Positions 45,798 to 57,808 of a stretch of DNA of 64,000 nucleotides are shown here, in pieces (the first letter of the stretch is position 1; every line of letters begins with the position of its first letter). A model generated the notes under the pieces. That model saw nothing but the letters and a program-made list of their open reading frames with translations, was not told where the DNA came from and searched no databases. Source of the DNA: Erigeron canadensis (Eukaryota; Streptophyta; Magnoliopsida; Asterales; Asteraceae); contig NC_057765.1 in the NCBI RefSeq assembly GCF_010389155.1, positions 22,074,980 to 22,138,979 of the forward strand, read 5' to 3'. The position numbers were made by a program, and so were the translations under genes.

Positions 45798-47862
45798 ATC
45801 TCTCAAAGAACTAATTTTGTAAGTTTGTGTCTGTAAATAGCTAGAGTCATAAAAATACAAAAAGAGTTCTTAGTGTCATAAAAAATCATAAAAATGTGAA
45901 AAATGAGAAAATGACAAAAATATGGGGGAGATTTAAGTTAATGTTGTCAGATGATTAGAAGTGAGGATACTTAGCTTTTAAGTCTGCTTAATCGTAATAT
46001 AACTGCTTAGTTCAGTAATTACAATTTGGGATAAATTGGTAGACACAAAGTAGCAAGGTTTCCTTAATCTGAACTTAAATTATACAATGTTCTTGTGGGA
46101 AACATATTCAGATATATGGCTGAGAATGCTTGCTTTTCAGTAATGAATTGATCTAGTCCTTAAATTTTGTGAAAGATCTAGCATTACTATAGGATTTATT
46201 CAAAATATAGGCAAAAACCTCTACAATCATGAGCATGAAAGTTAAATGTGATATTGTTTATGCAAATGAAATGAATGTTAGTTAAGGGGCTAATGTGGTC
46301 TTTGAGATTCGGACAAGTTTGTCCTAGGGGTGTCTTTGTATACCTAGCCTACCTAAAGCTTCCAACTTGGGATAGGTTGTCAGAAAGTTCGCTACATGGG
46401 TCTCATAGAAAATCACGGGTTCCTTATAAACAATGAAATGCAAAATCAAATACGTTAAATCACAAAGTAATTAATGTTATCTAAAAAGTGTCTCATGATT
46501 TGTTAAAGATGTTTTTGAATATATATTGAATATTTGTTATCTTAGTGCTTGTATCGATTACGGAAGTATATCTGAATGTGGGTCACATAAGTTCGCAAAC
46601 TATTCAATGGCATATTAGGCTACTCGGGTTACATGGTGACTGTCCTTGGCCAGGGTATGTCGAAAGTGTCATAATTCAAAGGAAACTGGAAGTACCGAGT
46701 CTTTAAGAGGACAAATATACCGGTAATCGTGGTTGAATCACTACTCATAATTAATAATAAGAGAATTATTTCTCACTTGCAGACTAAGTAAATGCTAATC
46801 TGATCTAATCTGCAAACTTAGAATTTCTTGTGAATAAATAAAGTAGCTTAGTTTATTTTAATTTTTTTTTATTATTATTTTTATTTTTATTTTGTTTCTT
46901 TTTGTCTTTATTTTTGTAATAAGTGTCAGTTTGTGTGTCAAACTAGTTCTTATTGCAAGAGAGATTTGATAAGCATTAAAAATTATAATTCTTAGTGAAT
47001 TATATAAGTCTTGTTGCTTATGGTATAAATGTTTAAAAGATGGATTTTCTAATTAATACATAAGTTGTTTAATTTAGAAAATGAAATGTTTTGAAAATTA
47101 AAAAGTCAAAATATTTTTGAATGTGTTTCAAGTAAATTTTTGAAGTTTCAATTGTTTGTGGTTGATAAGTATGCTTGACAAAGATTGGACTTGCCTTAAC
47201 TCTTGTAATGATTGCTAGGTTAAGATTTTGGTTGTTTTGCATATTTATGATATTTTTATTGTTGTTTTTGATGCATTGATGAAGTTTGTTAAGTGTGCAG
47301 GTTACTGATAATAAACTCATTTTAAATGTAGTTGGCATCAAAAATTTTCAGATTGTGATTGAAGGCAAATTTGTTTTCACTTGCTTATTGGAATTGCATT
47401 GCGACGGACAATAAAAGATGCTCGGAAATTACAAGAACTGTGTTACAAGAATGGATTGTCATGTATTTAACTTAAGACTTAGAGTGATAGGTTACCATTG
47501 TATTATCAAGATCACAACCTAAGATGTAATGTGATAGGTTGTTGATATGATATTTTGATATATTGTAATGCAAACTTACATTAAAATGATTTGCATTGTT
47601 GAGTTAAACATCAATGAAGAAATGATCGATTTTATGTCAAGATAATAATGTAAGATTTATTTGATACATTATTGTGATGACAAGTTAGTACGGATGATTT
47701 ACGATAGCATATTCGAGTAGATACAGGTTCTTAGTAATGAGTATCTACAGGTTTATATTTCTGGAATTTTTCCTTGTTTAAATTTCTGGAAAATTCGCGA
47801 AATTTGGCTAAGGAATGAAGCTTATGTGGTTTAAAATTTGAAAATTCGAAATCACCTCGTGC
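45798..47862 (+). other. Non-coding spacer between pol and envelope-like gene of B
   Basis: It matches 6281-8345 of A along its length. A PPT-like ATGGGGGAGA lies near 45922. There are AT-rich homopolymer-like runs at about 46860-46920. No coding frame of note. Confidence 0.65.
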
Positions 47863-48614
47863 TGACGTCAGCATGCCTCGCGCTGACGTCATCACGAAGC
47901 CCACGAAGTTAGTCTTCGGTCCGGCCCATAGTGATTCGAATATAAATACAGGTTAACATTAATTAATTACTTTTATCCGAAATTAAACCCTAAATTATCA
48001 CACGAACTTCCTTTCCTTCGTGCGACTATTCATTCATATCTCTTTTCGATCGATTTCATCCTCTTTTCGTGTTTGTTACTTAGATTTGTTGGTACTTTCA
48101 CGATCTATGATTGATTATTGATGTTTTGACTATAAGGACTAACGATTTCATGTCGTTCTAATGCCCAAATTTTGAATCCTCTTCGCGTGAACAGTAACTA
48201 GGATGAACCATGGATTAAATCTTTGATTTTTGATGATTTGGACTTAAATTGGACTTAAAATTAGATTAATTGATGTTTAAACATGTTAAATCTAACACAA
48301 CTTTAAGTAAACAAGTGTTAAATCAAGATTAATCAAAAGATTTTGTGTTTCGGTCACTATTCACACGAAGAACACGAACCAACTTCGTGTTCATCGAATT
48401 AGTTTCGATTTTGTTTTCTGGGCATCCACAAACCATAAACAAGTCCACGATGATGTTTTTGATCAATTTTAACATCATATGGAGATGTTTTTACTTCGTG
48501 TTTCTGGGTTTCAAGTTGGCTCGTGATGACGTCATCGCGAACCAGAAAACCAAAACCCTAATTTTTAGTTTTCGTTTATTCTAACTTCGATTTTCTTGTC
48601 GTTTTTGTGCAGGT
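47863..48614 (+). promoter_or_regulatory. Putative internal promoter and leader intron of the envelope-like gene in B
   Basis: Two perfect TGACGTCA cores (47863-47870, 47884-47891), GGCCCA (about 47922), TATAAATA (47941-47948), AAACCCTAA telo-box (about 47985-47993), a possible donor TTGTTG|GTACTTT (GT at 48092), a third TGACGTCA (48527-48534), and an acceptor TTTTTGTGCAG ending at 48612. The ATG follows at 48615. The order and motifs match A, although the presumed intron is 521 nt here and 372 nt in A. Splicing and promoter activity are inferred. Confidence 0.55.
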
Positions 48615-50915
48615 ATGGCTGGACAAGGTGATAACGCTCGTGTATTCGCTAAGGAACACAATGTTGCACTCCATCTCAGCATCACGCAGACGGGGTGCAC
48701 TGCAAAGTTTCACGGTGTTCTCCAGTTTCTTGCACGTTGTCGCATTAACTTTGCGTTGACCGAGAACCCTCCGTTGGTAATACGTCTCATTCGGGAGTTT
48801 TGGAACTCAGCCCGATCAGTACAGATGGGTGATCATTTGTACATTCGCACTACTGTTGGAGGACATTCTATTTCGTTCTCAGCTGGAGACTTAAGGACTA
48901 TTTTACGCTTAGGTGTTGATGACATGGAGCAAGGTCCTACTGAGTTTACAGAAGAATTCTGTGACGGTGCTCTACGTCGTATGGGTTATGCTGGTAACAT
49001 TACACACCCATACTTTAGGAAGAATCTTCGCGGCAAATGGAAGCTCCTAGCTTACTATTTGTCAAGGTCTATGAGTCATCGGAGTACGGGTCATGATCAG
49101 ATGAACATCCAGAATGCATCTCAGTTGGTTGCTTTGGTGCTGAACAAGCCATACAGCTTTTCTCAGTACATTTTTGATAATTTTGAAAGGCAAATGAGAT
49201 CATTTGGAACCGACAAGAAGTTTTACTTGTTTCCAAGATTTGTGATGATCATAATTCGTCACTTTGCAGCTGCTTTGCCATTTGACGGTCCTACATTCAA
49301 TTTAGGTCGTCTTACTTATAAGGCATTTGTTGAAAGTATGAAGCACGTGTCGGGAAGAAATGTTCCGATTGAGGTTGATAATCTTAAACCTTAGGTTGAT
49401 GATCCTACAAATCTTGTACCACCATCTACTGGAGTTTCTGCTTCTACCTCTGCTCCAGTTGATGTTGATGTTGGTCCTTCTGAAGTCCCTGTTAATGTTG
49501 TTGAGGATTTAGAAAATGAAGAAGAGGAAGAAAGATTGCCGAAGCGAAGGAGAAGACAAGCAAGATCTCAAGCTGAAGTTGATAGAGAATATGCTGCTTA
49601 TAATGAAGCCATGGAGAGGTCTCATGCACCTAATGTTGGTGATACTCCATTGGTTGCTGCTTTAAGAGCTTCTGTCTCTGAGATTCCTGTTTCTGTGTCT
49701 GCTACTTCTGGTGTTACTGTTGGGGAGAGAAGGTCGAGACCAAAGTTTATCATTCGAGGAATTGGTTCTCGCGCACAAGTTGTTACTGAGGCTACAACTG
49801 TTACGATTCCTGCTGCTCCGGAGTCTATAGTTCGTCAAGAGCCAGAGCCGACACTTGTTGCTCCTAGGCCTTCGTCTGCTCCTATTCAGGCGACAGTTTC
49901 CATTTCTACTGTCATGGGACGTCTGTTGGCTCCTCTGCAAAAACCACAGATGCCTCCCACAGGAACTTCAAGTGCTCGTATGCCTTCTTTTGAAGCTACG
50001 ATGCCACCTCAGGCCTCTACATCTGATGTTATTTCTACATCACGTCCAATTGCTCCTGTTCAAGTGCAGCTGAGTCGTTTATTTTCAGAAAAACAGATGT
50101 TAGAGTTGAGGGTTACAGCTTTGGAGAATCAGCTAAAGCTCCAAGCTGCTAAGCATCAGGAAGAGATGGACATGATGACTGCTCTTGTTCATTCTCTTGG
50201 TTCTAGACTTGACCAATTCTTGGCTCAAGGGGGAGATAAAGATGGTTGTAAGGATGATGAGCTTGCTAAGAAGACAAGAGATGATGATCATGAAGATCAA
50301 GATCAAGATCGAGCTCAAGATCCAAATCAACAACAAACAGATGGTGAGCCAGAGAATAGAGGTCAAGAACAAGATGCTACTGATGAAGCTATGGATATAG
50401 AGACTGCAGATATTCAGGGGGAGTCATCAAGACAAAGAGAGTCAGAGATTGCTGGTACAGCTGGTGCTAGTACTTCTAGGATTCAAGATAAAGGCAAAGC
50501 TGTGATGAACGCTCCAGATGCAGATCCTAATGATCCAGATAATAATGATGATGGGGAAGAATCCAATTCAGGTAACTCCGATTCTAATTCTGATAGAATA
50601 GAAAGGGAGATAGTGAATGATCCTCATAATCATATAGATAAAGAAAATCTTAGCAAAGGAAAATCTACTCAGGATAGTGAGTCAACTAAGACTGATTCTA
50701 CTACCCATGTCTCTACAGAGTCAGATTTGCACCCTTTAATTGTGCATAGACTAGAAAAGAGATTGGGATATGATCCACAAGCTCATATGAGAGCTAGAGC
50801 AGAGATTATGGATTATGATGATTATTATGATCCAGGATCACTTAGGGATCAAATGAAAGAACAGTCAGGGTTAACTCATACATCTTCAGAGTCAGATTCG
50901 GATTATGAACCTTAG
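48615..50915 (+). pseudogene. Envelope-like gene of element B, exon 1 region
   Basis: It starts MAGQGDNARVFAKEHN. The N-terminal domain (LIREFWNSARSVQM, GDLRTILRLG, GKWKLLAYYLSRSMS, YSFSQYIFDNFERQM) is shared with D in plan and is open from 48615 to a TAG at 49392-49394. There B lacks about 215 nt that A has (A 9721-9939), which creates the stop. The frame resumes and is open from about 49536 to 50915: basic cluster PKRRRRQARS, Ser/Pro/Thr-rich region, coiled coil (LFSEKQMLELRVTALENQL), and an acidic end (SESDSDYEP). A consensus donor CAG|GTAACT lies at 50569-50577. No signal peptide. Confidence 0.78.
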
Positions 50916-51190
50916 TGCTAATGATTTTTATTTTTGTTTTTTTTTTGTTTTTGTAATAATTATAAGATAAATATAAATGTATTTGTTACATTATATTTAT
51001 GATATAATATTATTGTTGTAAGTTAAAATAGATAAAGATTATAAGATAAATATTAATGTAATTGTTGCATTATATTTATGATATAGTATTATTTATTTTA
51101 ATTTCTTTTATGTATTTATACTATTTTATTATGTCTTGACTTATGATTTATGTTCTTTATCTTTGTATATGTAAATTGTTTGAATTGCAG
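50572..51190 (+). other. Predicted second intron of the envelope-like gene in B
   Basis: It starts at GT of CAG|GTAACTCC and ends at TTTGAATTGCAG. It is AT-rich in its second half. The donor leaves one base of a codon and the acceptor supplies two, so the frame of 51191 onward is kept. 50916-51190 has no coding frame. The alternative is that 48615-50915 and 51191-52390 are separate genes. Confidence 0.5.
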
Positions 51191-52390
51191 ATAAGCTTCA
51201 AAGGATAGGTGCATTGGACGATCTTGATGTTGAAAAAGATCTAGAAAGTATCGATGATGAAGATTTGGAAGAAAGAGAGTTCATTACTTCGGAAGCTGAT
51301 AGAAAAAGGTTGCTTGAGACACCTTATGAATTTGATCGTGTCTTTAATGAAGATGAAGTCATTCAAGTTGAACCAATAGCTGAAGTAGAACATCTCAATC
51401 TCAATCCAATAAGAGATAGTCCAGATGAACCTAAGAATGTTGCAAGGTTGAGGTTTGCGGTATATGCAAATATAGTTGATGAAGGACATGATAATATTTT
51501 TGATTTATTCTGGAATATAGATGCTACACGAGAGGTTGATCTTGGAAGATTTAATATACCTCCGATGCAGCAAGATCATGAGTTTATTATTAATAAACTA
51601 ATTCCAGGTTATAGAGGACATACTGGTTTGATGATACGTGATGCGTATAAACCATCAATGTTTTGGGAATATGTCTCAGACAAGGATGCACCCAAATACT
51701 TCTCAGTGATACAAAGTTGGTTCTATGATCACAGAATCAAATTGTTTATTATCAAGAGAAAGGAGGGTTGCCAGTACATGTCAATAAGTCAATGACACTT
51801 TCACTCTCTCAGTGATTCAGACATGATAGATTTGGGAAGAAGCTGGTTCGTTAATCTTCAGAGCAATGGACTTGCAGATTTCTACTGGAATAGATTCGGA
51901 GATGAAAGAATTAAGTATTTCAGTGCTAGAGGTCTGAAGCTAGAAGAAAGGTTGATAAAACCAACACCTTTGAAGAAGATTAAGAATCCAAATGACACAT
52001 TTCGGTTTGTCCAGGATAGGATTAAATGTGTTAAGAAGGTTCCCGCTATCAGATGGGATCAAGATATGCTGACGGAGATGACATTTTGGCAGATAGATAT
52101 CAAGTCAAGCGAAGCACAGATGTTTGTTGATGATTCAAAGAAACAAATGTTGCTACGCATGTATGATCCAAATGCAGGTTGTCAATTTGTCAAGAGGTGA
52201 TCAAAGAAGACTTTTGGATACACCTTGCTCAGCTGTGGATTTTTGGAGAGTGGAGGAAAGACGCTATCGCAACATTCTTGCTCATTGTTTACAAGAGAGA
52301 ATTCATGCGAATAGCATCAGACTTTTATTTAACGGATAGCTTTGAAGTTCAAGTTTTAAAGACTTTAAAGAGATCTAGTCTCAATCGTCA
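51191..52390 (+). pseudogene. Envelope-like gene of element B, exon 2
   Basis: The frame is open from the acceptor through an acidic start (DDLDVEKDLESIDDEDLEE), NVARLRFAVYANIVDEGHDN, FWEYVSDKDAPKYFSVIQSW, then a TGA at about 51793-51795. It goes on in frame to 52200 (SWFVNLQSNGLADFYWNRF), shifts near 52190, and the last part (FWIHLAQLWIFGEW, ASDFYLTDSFEV) runs into the PPT and LTR. The hydrophobic part is too short and mixed for a clear membrane segment. Function unknown. Confidence 0.7.
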
Positions 52391-52399
52391 AGGGGGAGT
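52390..52399 (+). promoter_or_regulatory. Polypurine tract of element B
   Basis: AAGGGGGAGT lies one to two bases before the 3' LTR. Similar AGGGGGAG tracts occur upstream, near 50225 and 50416. Confidence 0.88.
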
Positions 52400-52400
52400 C

Positions 52401-53084
52401 TGTAGATGCAGATTCGTTGTGACAATCGCAACATAGATTTGATTATCTTCTATGTTTTAGGAACTATGTTTGTAATCATTTAAATAAGAACTTGTGTTGA
52501 TATTTAATGATTACGTTTGAACTTCAATATTATATTTGTTTGTGTTTTGTATTGTGTTTGTGTGTTGTATATTGTTTTGCAGGTACAAGAACATAGAATC
52601 AAGGTTTATAAGTGTCGTAGAACACTTAAACGATGATTGGATATTATGTACGAGCCAAACGAAGTCAAACAAAGAGTCAAAGACACGTCCCTCGTGCTGA
52701 CGTCATCAGCATGAAGGATCAACCTCATGCTGACATCAACACGAGGCAGATTGACTTATTGTAAATTCGGGCCTAATACGTGATTAAGGCCTAAGCCCAC
52801 ACGATCCAATACTTAACTACTATAAATACAAGACCTAATCTACGAAATTAGGTTAATGATTTACGAATTCTTGATAGTTATTCACGAATTTACGAGCTAA
52901 GGTTATTTGTTCCTTCGTGTGTTCTTCTAAACGAACCACAAGCCTTGTGCATCTCCTTGGGTTGATTAATTACTTATTAATTAACAAAAGGCAATAGCAA
53001 TCTAGTTATCTCAAGAGGATTCCGCACTCTTGACATAACGAATCACATCTTATTACGATCCACGCAACGATAGGGCACCTTACA
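52401..53084 (+). repeat. 3' LTR of element B (684 bp)
   Basis: TGTAGATGCAG to CACCTTACA. TGACGTCA at 52698-52705 and TATAAATA at 52821-52828. Full length, followed by the GCTAT duplication at 53085-53089. Confidence 0.95.
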
Positions 53085-53089
53085 GCTAT

Positions 53090-55060
53090 GTATCAATAAT
53101 GCTAGTAGTGTAGGAAAGACAGTAAGACTAATAACCGATAAAGAAACATGTAAGGGATTTAGGATCCAGTTTCTTTAAGTTAGAGTTATAAAGTTATGCT
53201 TTGGCAGGACAGCCTCATACTTTCATATATTTTAGACTCAGTTGCCTTTCTGTCCAGGAGTCTTAAGGATAGATTCTAATGGAACTCTTATTGAGTAAAT
53301 GAACAGTTGTGCGTAAAGCCTCAGTCCAAAGGAAAGTAGGTAAGTTAGTGTTGACAAATATACTTTTCACCATGTCCATTAAGGTTCTATTTCTCCATTT
53401 AGCAACATAAAATTTTGAGGAGAACCAAATATGGTGTATTGGTTACTTATGTTTTGTTCCTTTCAAAAAATTATGGAAAGAACCGACAACTTAACCAATA
53501 TCAGTATGTCAACCATAATACTCACCTCCTCTATCTGACCTCACAACCTTTATAGATTACGATCAAGTTGGTTTAAAACCAAAGTTTTAAGATCAATAAA
53601 AATCTCTAAGGGATCAGATCAGATATAGGTGCACATAACGTGAATAACCGTTAATGAACGTAATAAATGATGCATGTCTTGAGATGGATGCGGGATAGGG
53701 GCCACTAACATCAGATTAAATTCTAATGGCTCCTTTCTTAATCCCTTAAGCCATTGAATACATGTTTCAAAATCACTAAAGTCAAGATAATGTAATATTC
53801 CATCCTTATGAGTCGTATCAGGCAAACTCGTGAGATGTGGCCAAAATGTTTATGCCACATTATGGAGGAATTCTCTAATTATTTAGGTGATTTTGTCTTT
53901 GCTTTAGTTATGTCATCAATATTAGGAGACGACAAAGACTGTGAGAAATTATGATCTAGTTCTAACTTATACAACAATCCATTCAAGAAACTACGACCAA
54001 GGAATTCATTATTATGAGTAATGGCAATCTCGTTGTAACCATGAATTATTACATAACTTTCATGGTCTTAGACTAGAGAAATAGATACAAGGTTCCGAGA
54101 AATTCTTGGTACACATAAGGTATCCACTAGTCTAATATACTTTTAAGTATTTATATGTAAATCATAAGTCTCTATGGTTTCGACATATAATAGATCAACC
54201 CTCCAACTCTAAGTTTTCTTTGGTCATTTGATAGCTTCTGAATTGTATAGAATCCTTATGTTGAGTTAATCACATGAACCATAGAACTAGAATCACTCAC
54301 ACATGTATTAATAGATACATCAAACATAAAAGAATCAAATATTTCATAAAGTAATTTACCTTTCTTAGCTAGCAACACCTTGAATTTAGGGCAATCTGAG
54401 TACAATCAAAATTTGCAGTTTGGATTGCTCGTCAAGGACTTAAAGCTAGAGGCAATAGCACCATGATTAGCCCTTTTGAACTGTACTTAAAGTCTTATTA
54501 TTACTGTTATTATTCTTCCTTTTAATGGAATTAGCAATGGTAGTAAGGTGAACAACTTTAGGTTGGCCCAACTTAAGGCGACCATTTTCTTGAACACACA
54601 TTGCTATTAGTTCACTCATCGACAGTTAATCCTTCACAGTGTTATAATTATATTTGAAGGTGTAGAAATGAGCAAGCAATGAGTCGTTATAAAGTATACA
54701 AGAAAGATGTCAGAGACTTCCATTTTTAGGACTCAAAAGCTTATGAGTCATGTCAGTCATCTTCATTATGTGTTCACGAATACTGCTATTTCCTTTGTAT
54801 TTAAGCTATTTGCGCACGCTTTAGACTTTCCCTTGAAGTGATATCTCCTCGGATACTGAGATTTAAGGAGTTCTTAACCATTATAATTGACAAGCGATTC
54901 GCCCTATTCCACTTAAAAAGTCGCTTTTTTAGCTACACAAAAGTTAGCGGTAATAACAGTGGGTTTATTATGGCGAATGACATAGTCAAGGTCTAGCATA
55001 TCCAGAGTTAGAGGTAATTAATCTTTTCATGAAGCAAAGTTTGCATCAATAAATGGCTCA
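53090..55060 (-). pseudogene. gag and pol part 1 of element C (degraded)
   Basis: Read from the right: a gag stretch near 54780-55060 (LDMLDLDYVIRHNKP, then an ALYEKWE-like remnant); a protease remnant near 54255-54300 (DSSSMVHVINS in place of DSG-type); the pre-integrase region (HKDGILHYLDFSDFETCIQW, 53740-53810); integrase with RSDRGGEYYG (about 53510-53540) and WRNRTLMDMVKSI (about 53355-53395). Numerous stops and frameshifts. The order is that of a Ty1/copia element. It joins the RT part at 38668 once B is removed. Confidence 0.8.
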
Positions 55061-56914
55061 ATGCCTAAGTTAGGTATTACAGTGGAAATAAAGAGGATAT
55101 TAATTTATGATACAAGTAATAGAAGATTATAATAATAATGCCAAAAATAAGTAGGCTTAATAGTAATGAAGTTATAGTGACATGATTAGCTATCTAAGGC
55201 AGACTAAGTACTATCTCTTAATAGTAATAGAACTAAAGTAATGCCTAAAATAAGTAGACTTAATAGTAATTTTCCTTAGAATAATGAGACTATGACCAAT
55301 ATTATAGTAATAAAGCTAGTGATAGGTAAGCCTATTGTAAACACCAAAACAATAAGCTAAAGTAAGGCTCTACTTAGATGTTACATCACCTTTGGGCAGA
55401 AGTAACTAATATCTAAGTTAATTTGAGCATTAGGGTCATGCGACACAACGCTTATCTTTTGACCTTTGGGCACAAAATTAAGAATCGTGTATTTTATGCA
55501 TGCAAATAGTCCTTTTGGCACACAAAACATATTAAATCACCTTTGGGCAGAATTAATATACTTAGTGTTCATTATGCAAAAGGAAAAAAGAGCGCAACAT
55601 AAGAATCACATTTGACCTTTAGGCACAAATGATGAGACCATGTACATTAGTGTGAAGCCCGTAAGTTATGGGGGTATGGGGTACCGCCCTTGAAAGCAGG
55701 GTCTAAGAGGCAGTAGCCCGTGGCGACTAAATCAAATTTCATTGTTGAATTATTTATTTATTTATGTTAATTTCTCTTTATGTGTTATGGCAAAAATGTC
55801 ATAGAAAGAAGATATTTTGGAAATTTGAGTGAAAAAATTTTGCCATAAAACTTTTAGGTGATATTATATTCAACAATTAAGGAGAACTCAACAAGTAATG
55901 ATCGATTTTGATAAGGTAAAGTCAAACTAGACAAGATTAGGTCTAACTTGACTTTGAAATATTAAGATTGAACTCGATAAGATGTTAGGTCGAATTCGAC
56001 AATAGTTTAGGTCGAACTCAACTAAGAAAAATTAGGTTGAACTTGATAGATAGGTTGACCTCTAAAATATTTAGGTCGAACTCAACCTTTAGGTTGAAAT
56101 CGACATATAATAAAGGAAAAATGTCATGGTTTATTTGACATTTATATATATAATATTCACATAAGTGGTCAAGTAATTTAATTCAACATGTTTTACATAA
56201 CGACATTACATGTAATGAAGTAATGTCGAATTTAATAAAGACTAAATTAAATTCAACTTGAAATAATGTCGAATTCAATAAAGACTGAATCAAAAAACAA
56301 CTTAAAATAATGTCGAATTCAATAAAGCCTAAATCAAAAAACAACTTATTTCATCGAATTTAATAAAGTCTAAATCAAAAAACAACTTATTTCATCGAAT
56401 TTAATAAAGTCTAAATCAAAAAACAACGTATTTCATCGAATTTAATAAAGTCTAAATCAAAAATCGTAATATAAGGTCTTATACAATAATGAATTCAATA
56501 AAAATAAAAAAAACAATAAACAAGGGAAGTTGAACTCGACATGTAATTAAGGTCGAACTCGACATCATATTATGTTTGTACTCATCACAGCCGACATATA
56601 TGTTTTGTGCAAATAAAATAATGAACCAAAAGTAAAATATTTTTTTTTTTTTCTTTTTTTGCTTTGGTTTGCGGCCGATCGGAAAAACAAAACAATGATT
56701 TAGATTTGTTTTGATGTTACATCATATTATCATTATTTAATATAAAAACATGAATGATAATAATGGCTCTATGCAACAATTGTATTAATTGTTTCCGACG
56801 GCTGCGAAGAGAATAAAGTCCGATGGACTATATCCATTAACATCATATTTTCGGTATTAGTCTCAAACAATTTATGGAACAAAACAATACGAATCAATAG
56901 ATTAGTTAAACTAT
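55061..56914 (-). other. Leader region of element C with repeat blocks
   Basis: About 1.85 kb between PBS and gag. It contains five ACCTTTGGGCA-like motifs (55388-55627), many GGTCGAACTCGAC-like motifs (55900-56140) and a 41-44-bp tandem repeat (56226-56476). A run of T and a GGTTTGCGGCCGATCGG patch lie near 56640-56690. No protein recognised. Confidence 0.55.
56226..56476. repeat. 41-44-bp tandem repeat in the leader of C
   Basis: TCGAATTTAATAAAG (or TCGAATTCAATAAAG) starts at 56226, 56269, 56313, 56354, 56395 and 56436. The last three units are nearly identical (41 bp, with CTAAATCAAAAAACAAC). Confidence 0.85.
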
Positions 56915-56915
56915 T

Positions 56916-56928
56916 GGCTCTGATACCA
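56916..56928 (-). promoter_or_regulatory. Primer-binding site of element C
   Basis: TGGTATCAGAGCC on the minus strand, two bases from the 5' LTR. Confidence 0.9.
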
Positions 56929-56930
56929 CA

Positions 56931-57376
56931 TGTTGAAATAATTATAATTCGTATTGTAAATATAATGAAAATATGATAATAATAATAATGTGTACCTGAC
57001 GATCTAGGGGATCTTGTAAAAGCAATAATGTTTGCCATTGATGTCGGGTTCCCAAAATAAGATGATTGTATTTAGATGGGATTGAGAATTTAGGAGAGAA
57101 ACACACACAAGAATTAGACAGAAGATTAGGGTTAAAATGGTTGGAAATGGCTCTCTATTTATAGAGAGATCATTTACAGCTTTAGCCCTCTGGTGTTTAG
57201 TATGTGCAATATAAGTCCCCGTATTTTCAATCATCTAATGGGAAACCCTATAATATATCTTTAAGAGTAAATACGCCCATCGTATAGTTACTGGACATAG
57301 AGATTTCAATTATCGTCAATTATCATATCACAAATGATAAACGATCAGTGACGGTCACATTAACGTAGTTCTAAGA
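56931..57376 (-). repeat. 5' LTR of element C (446 bp)
   Basis: It matches 36025-36471. Its outer end reads GTTCTAAGA where the other LTR has GTTCAACA, then GTTCT (57377-57381). Minus-strand TATA box at 57156-57163. Confidence 0.9.
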
Positions 57377-57381
57377 GTTCT

Positions 57382-57808
57382 AGGAGTCATTAAAGAAATT
57401 GTGAAGGAAAAGGTTGCAGTGGACGACTAGTCGAGGAACTATGAAAGAGGGACAGGTCAACTTTCTTGTTGTGGAAGAAATTTATGTTAGCTGTCTTAAA
57501 GACAAAATTTCAAAGACAACTTTAATTTCCAAACAAATTTACGATGGTGTGGCAACGTTAAGATACCAGATGGCTCGTGCTCAAAGATGGATACAAAATG
57601 TTTTTCAAAAATAAAGAAGTTCGCATCTTCCAAGTTTACGTATTAGTGAAACTGCCACATAATAAATTGTGATTGGGTATGAGTGTATGACCTTGTTAAA
57701 TTTTGGTCTTTTGGCAAACCACACCCTTCACTAATAATCGATCGTTTATCTACTAAATTTTTGTCCTTGGCAAACCACACCCTTTACTAATGATCGATCG
57801 TTTATCCA
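57382..57808. other. Old target DNA right of C
   Basis: Continues the sequence of 35849-36024. A 66-codon open frame at 57414-57614 (KISKTTLISKQIYDG, RYQMARAQRW) is not recognised. 57690-57800 has a doubled ...GGCAAACCACACCCTT(C/T)ACTAAT...GATCGATCG motif, about 65 bp apart. Confidence 0.35.

Larger units (their letters stand above)
38674..53084 (+). mobile_element. Element B: Sirevirus-type copia with envelope-like gene, inserted in C
   Basis: A sister of element A. Order: partial 5' LTR (38674-38969), gag (39099-42376), pol (42393-45797), spacer, envelope-like gene in two exons (48615-52390), PPT and 3' LTR (52401-53084). GCTAT target duplications are intact at both ends, so the boundaries are certain. 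The 3' part of the 5' LTR, the PBS and most of the leader are deleted. It has few lesions: a frameshift in gag, one in pol, and stops in the envelope-like gene. Confidence 0.95.
36025..57376 (-). mobile_element. Element C: old TNT1-like Ty1/copia, split by element B
   Basis: LTRs at 36025-36471 (3') and 56931-57376 (5'), PBS at 56928-56916, gag-pol remnants on the minus strand in 53090-55060 and 36472-38668. GTTCT flanks it at 36020-36024 and 57377-57381. Element B lies between 38674 and 53084. Without B it is about 6.9 kb. Stops and frameshifts are frequent, and the LTRs differ at about 20 of 446 positions by eye, so it is the oldest full-length element here. It is a plain copia (TNT 1-94-like Pol) without an envelope-like gene. 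Confidence 0.9.

Noticed and set aside
57414..57614. 66-codon frame as a host exon
   Set aside because: No recognised domain, no splice context, and it is flanked by transposon insertions.
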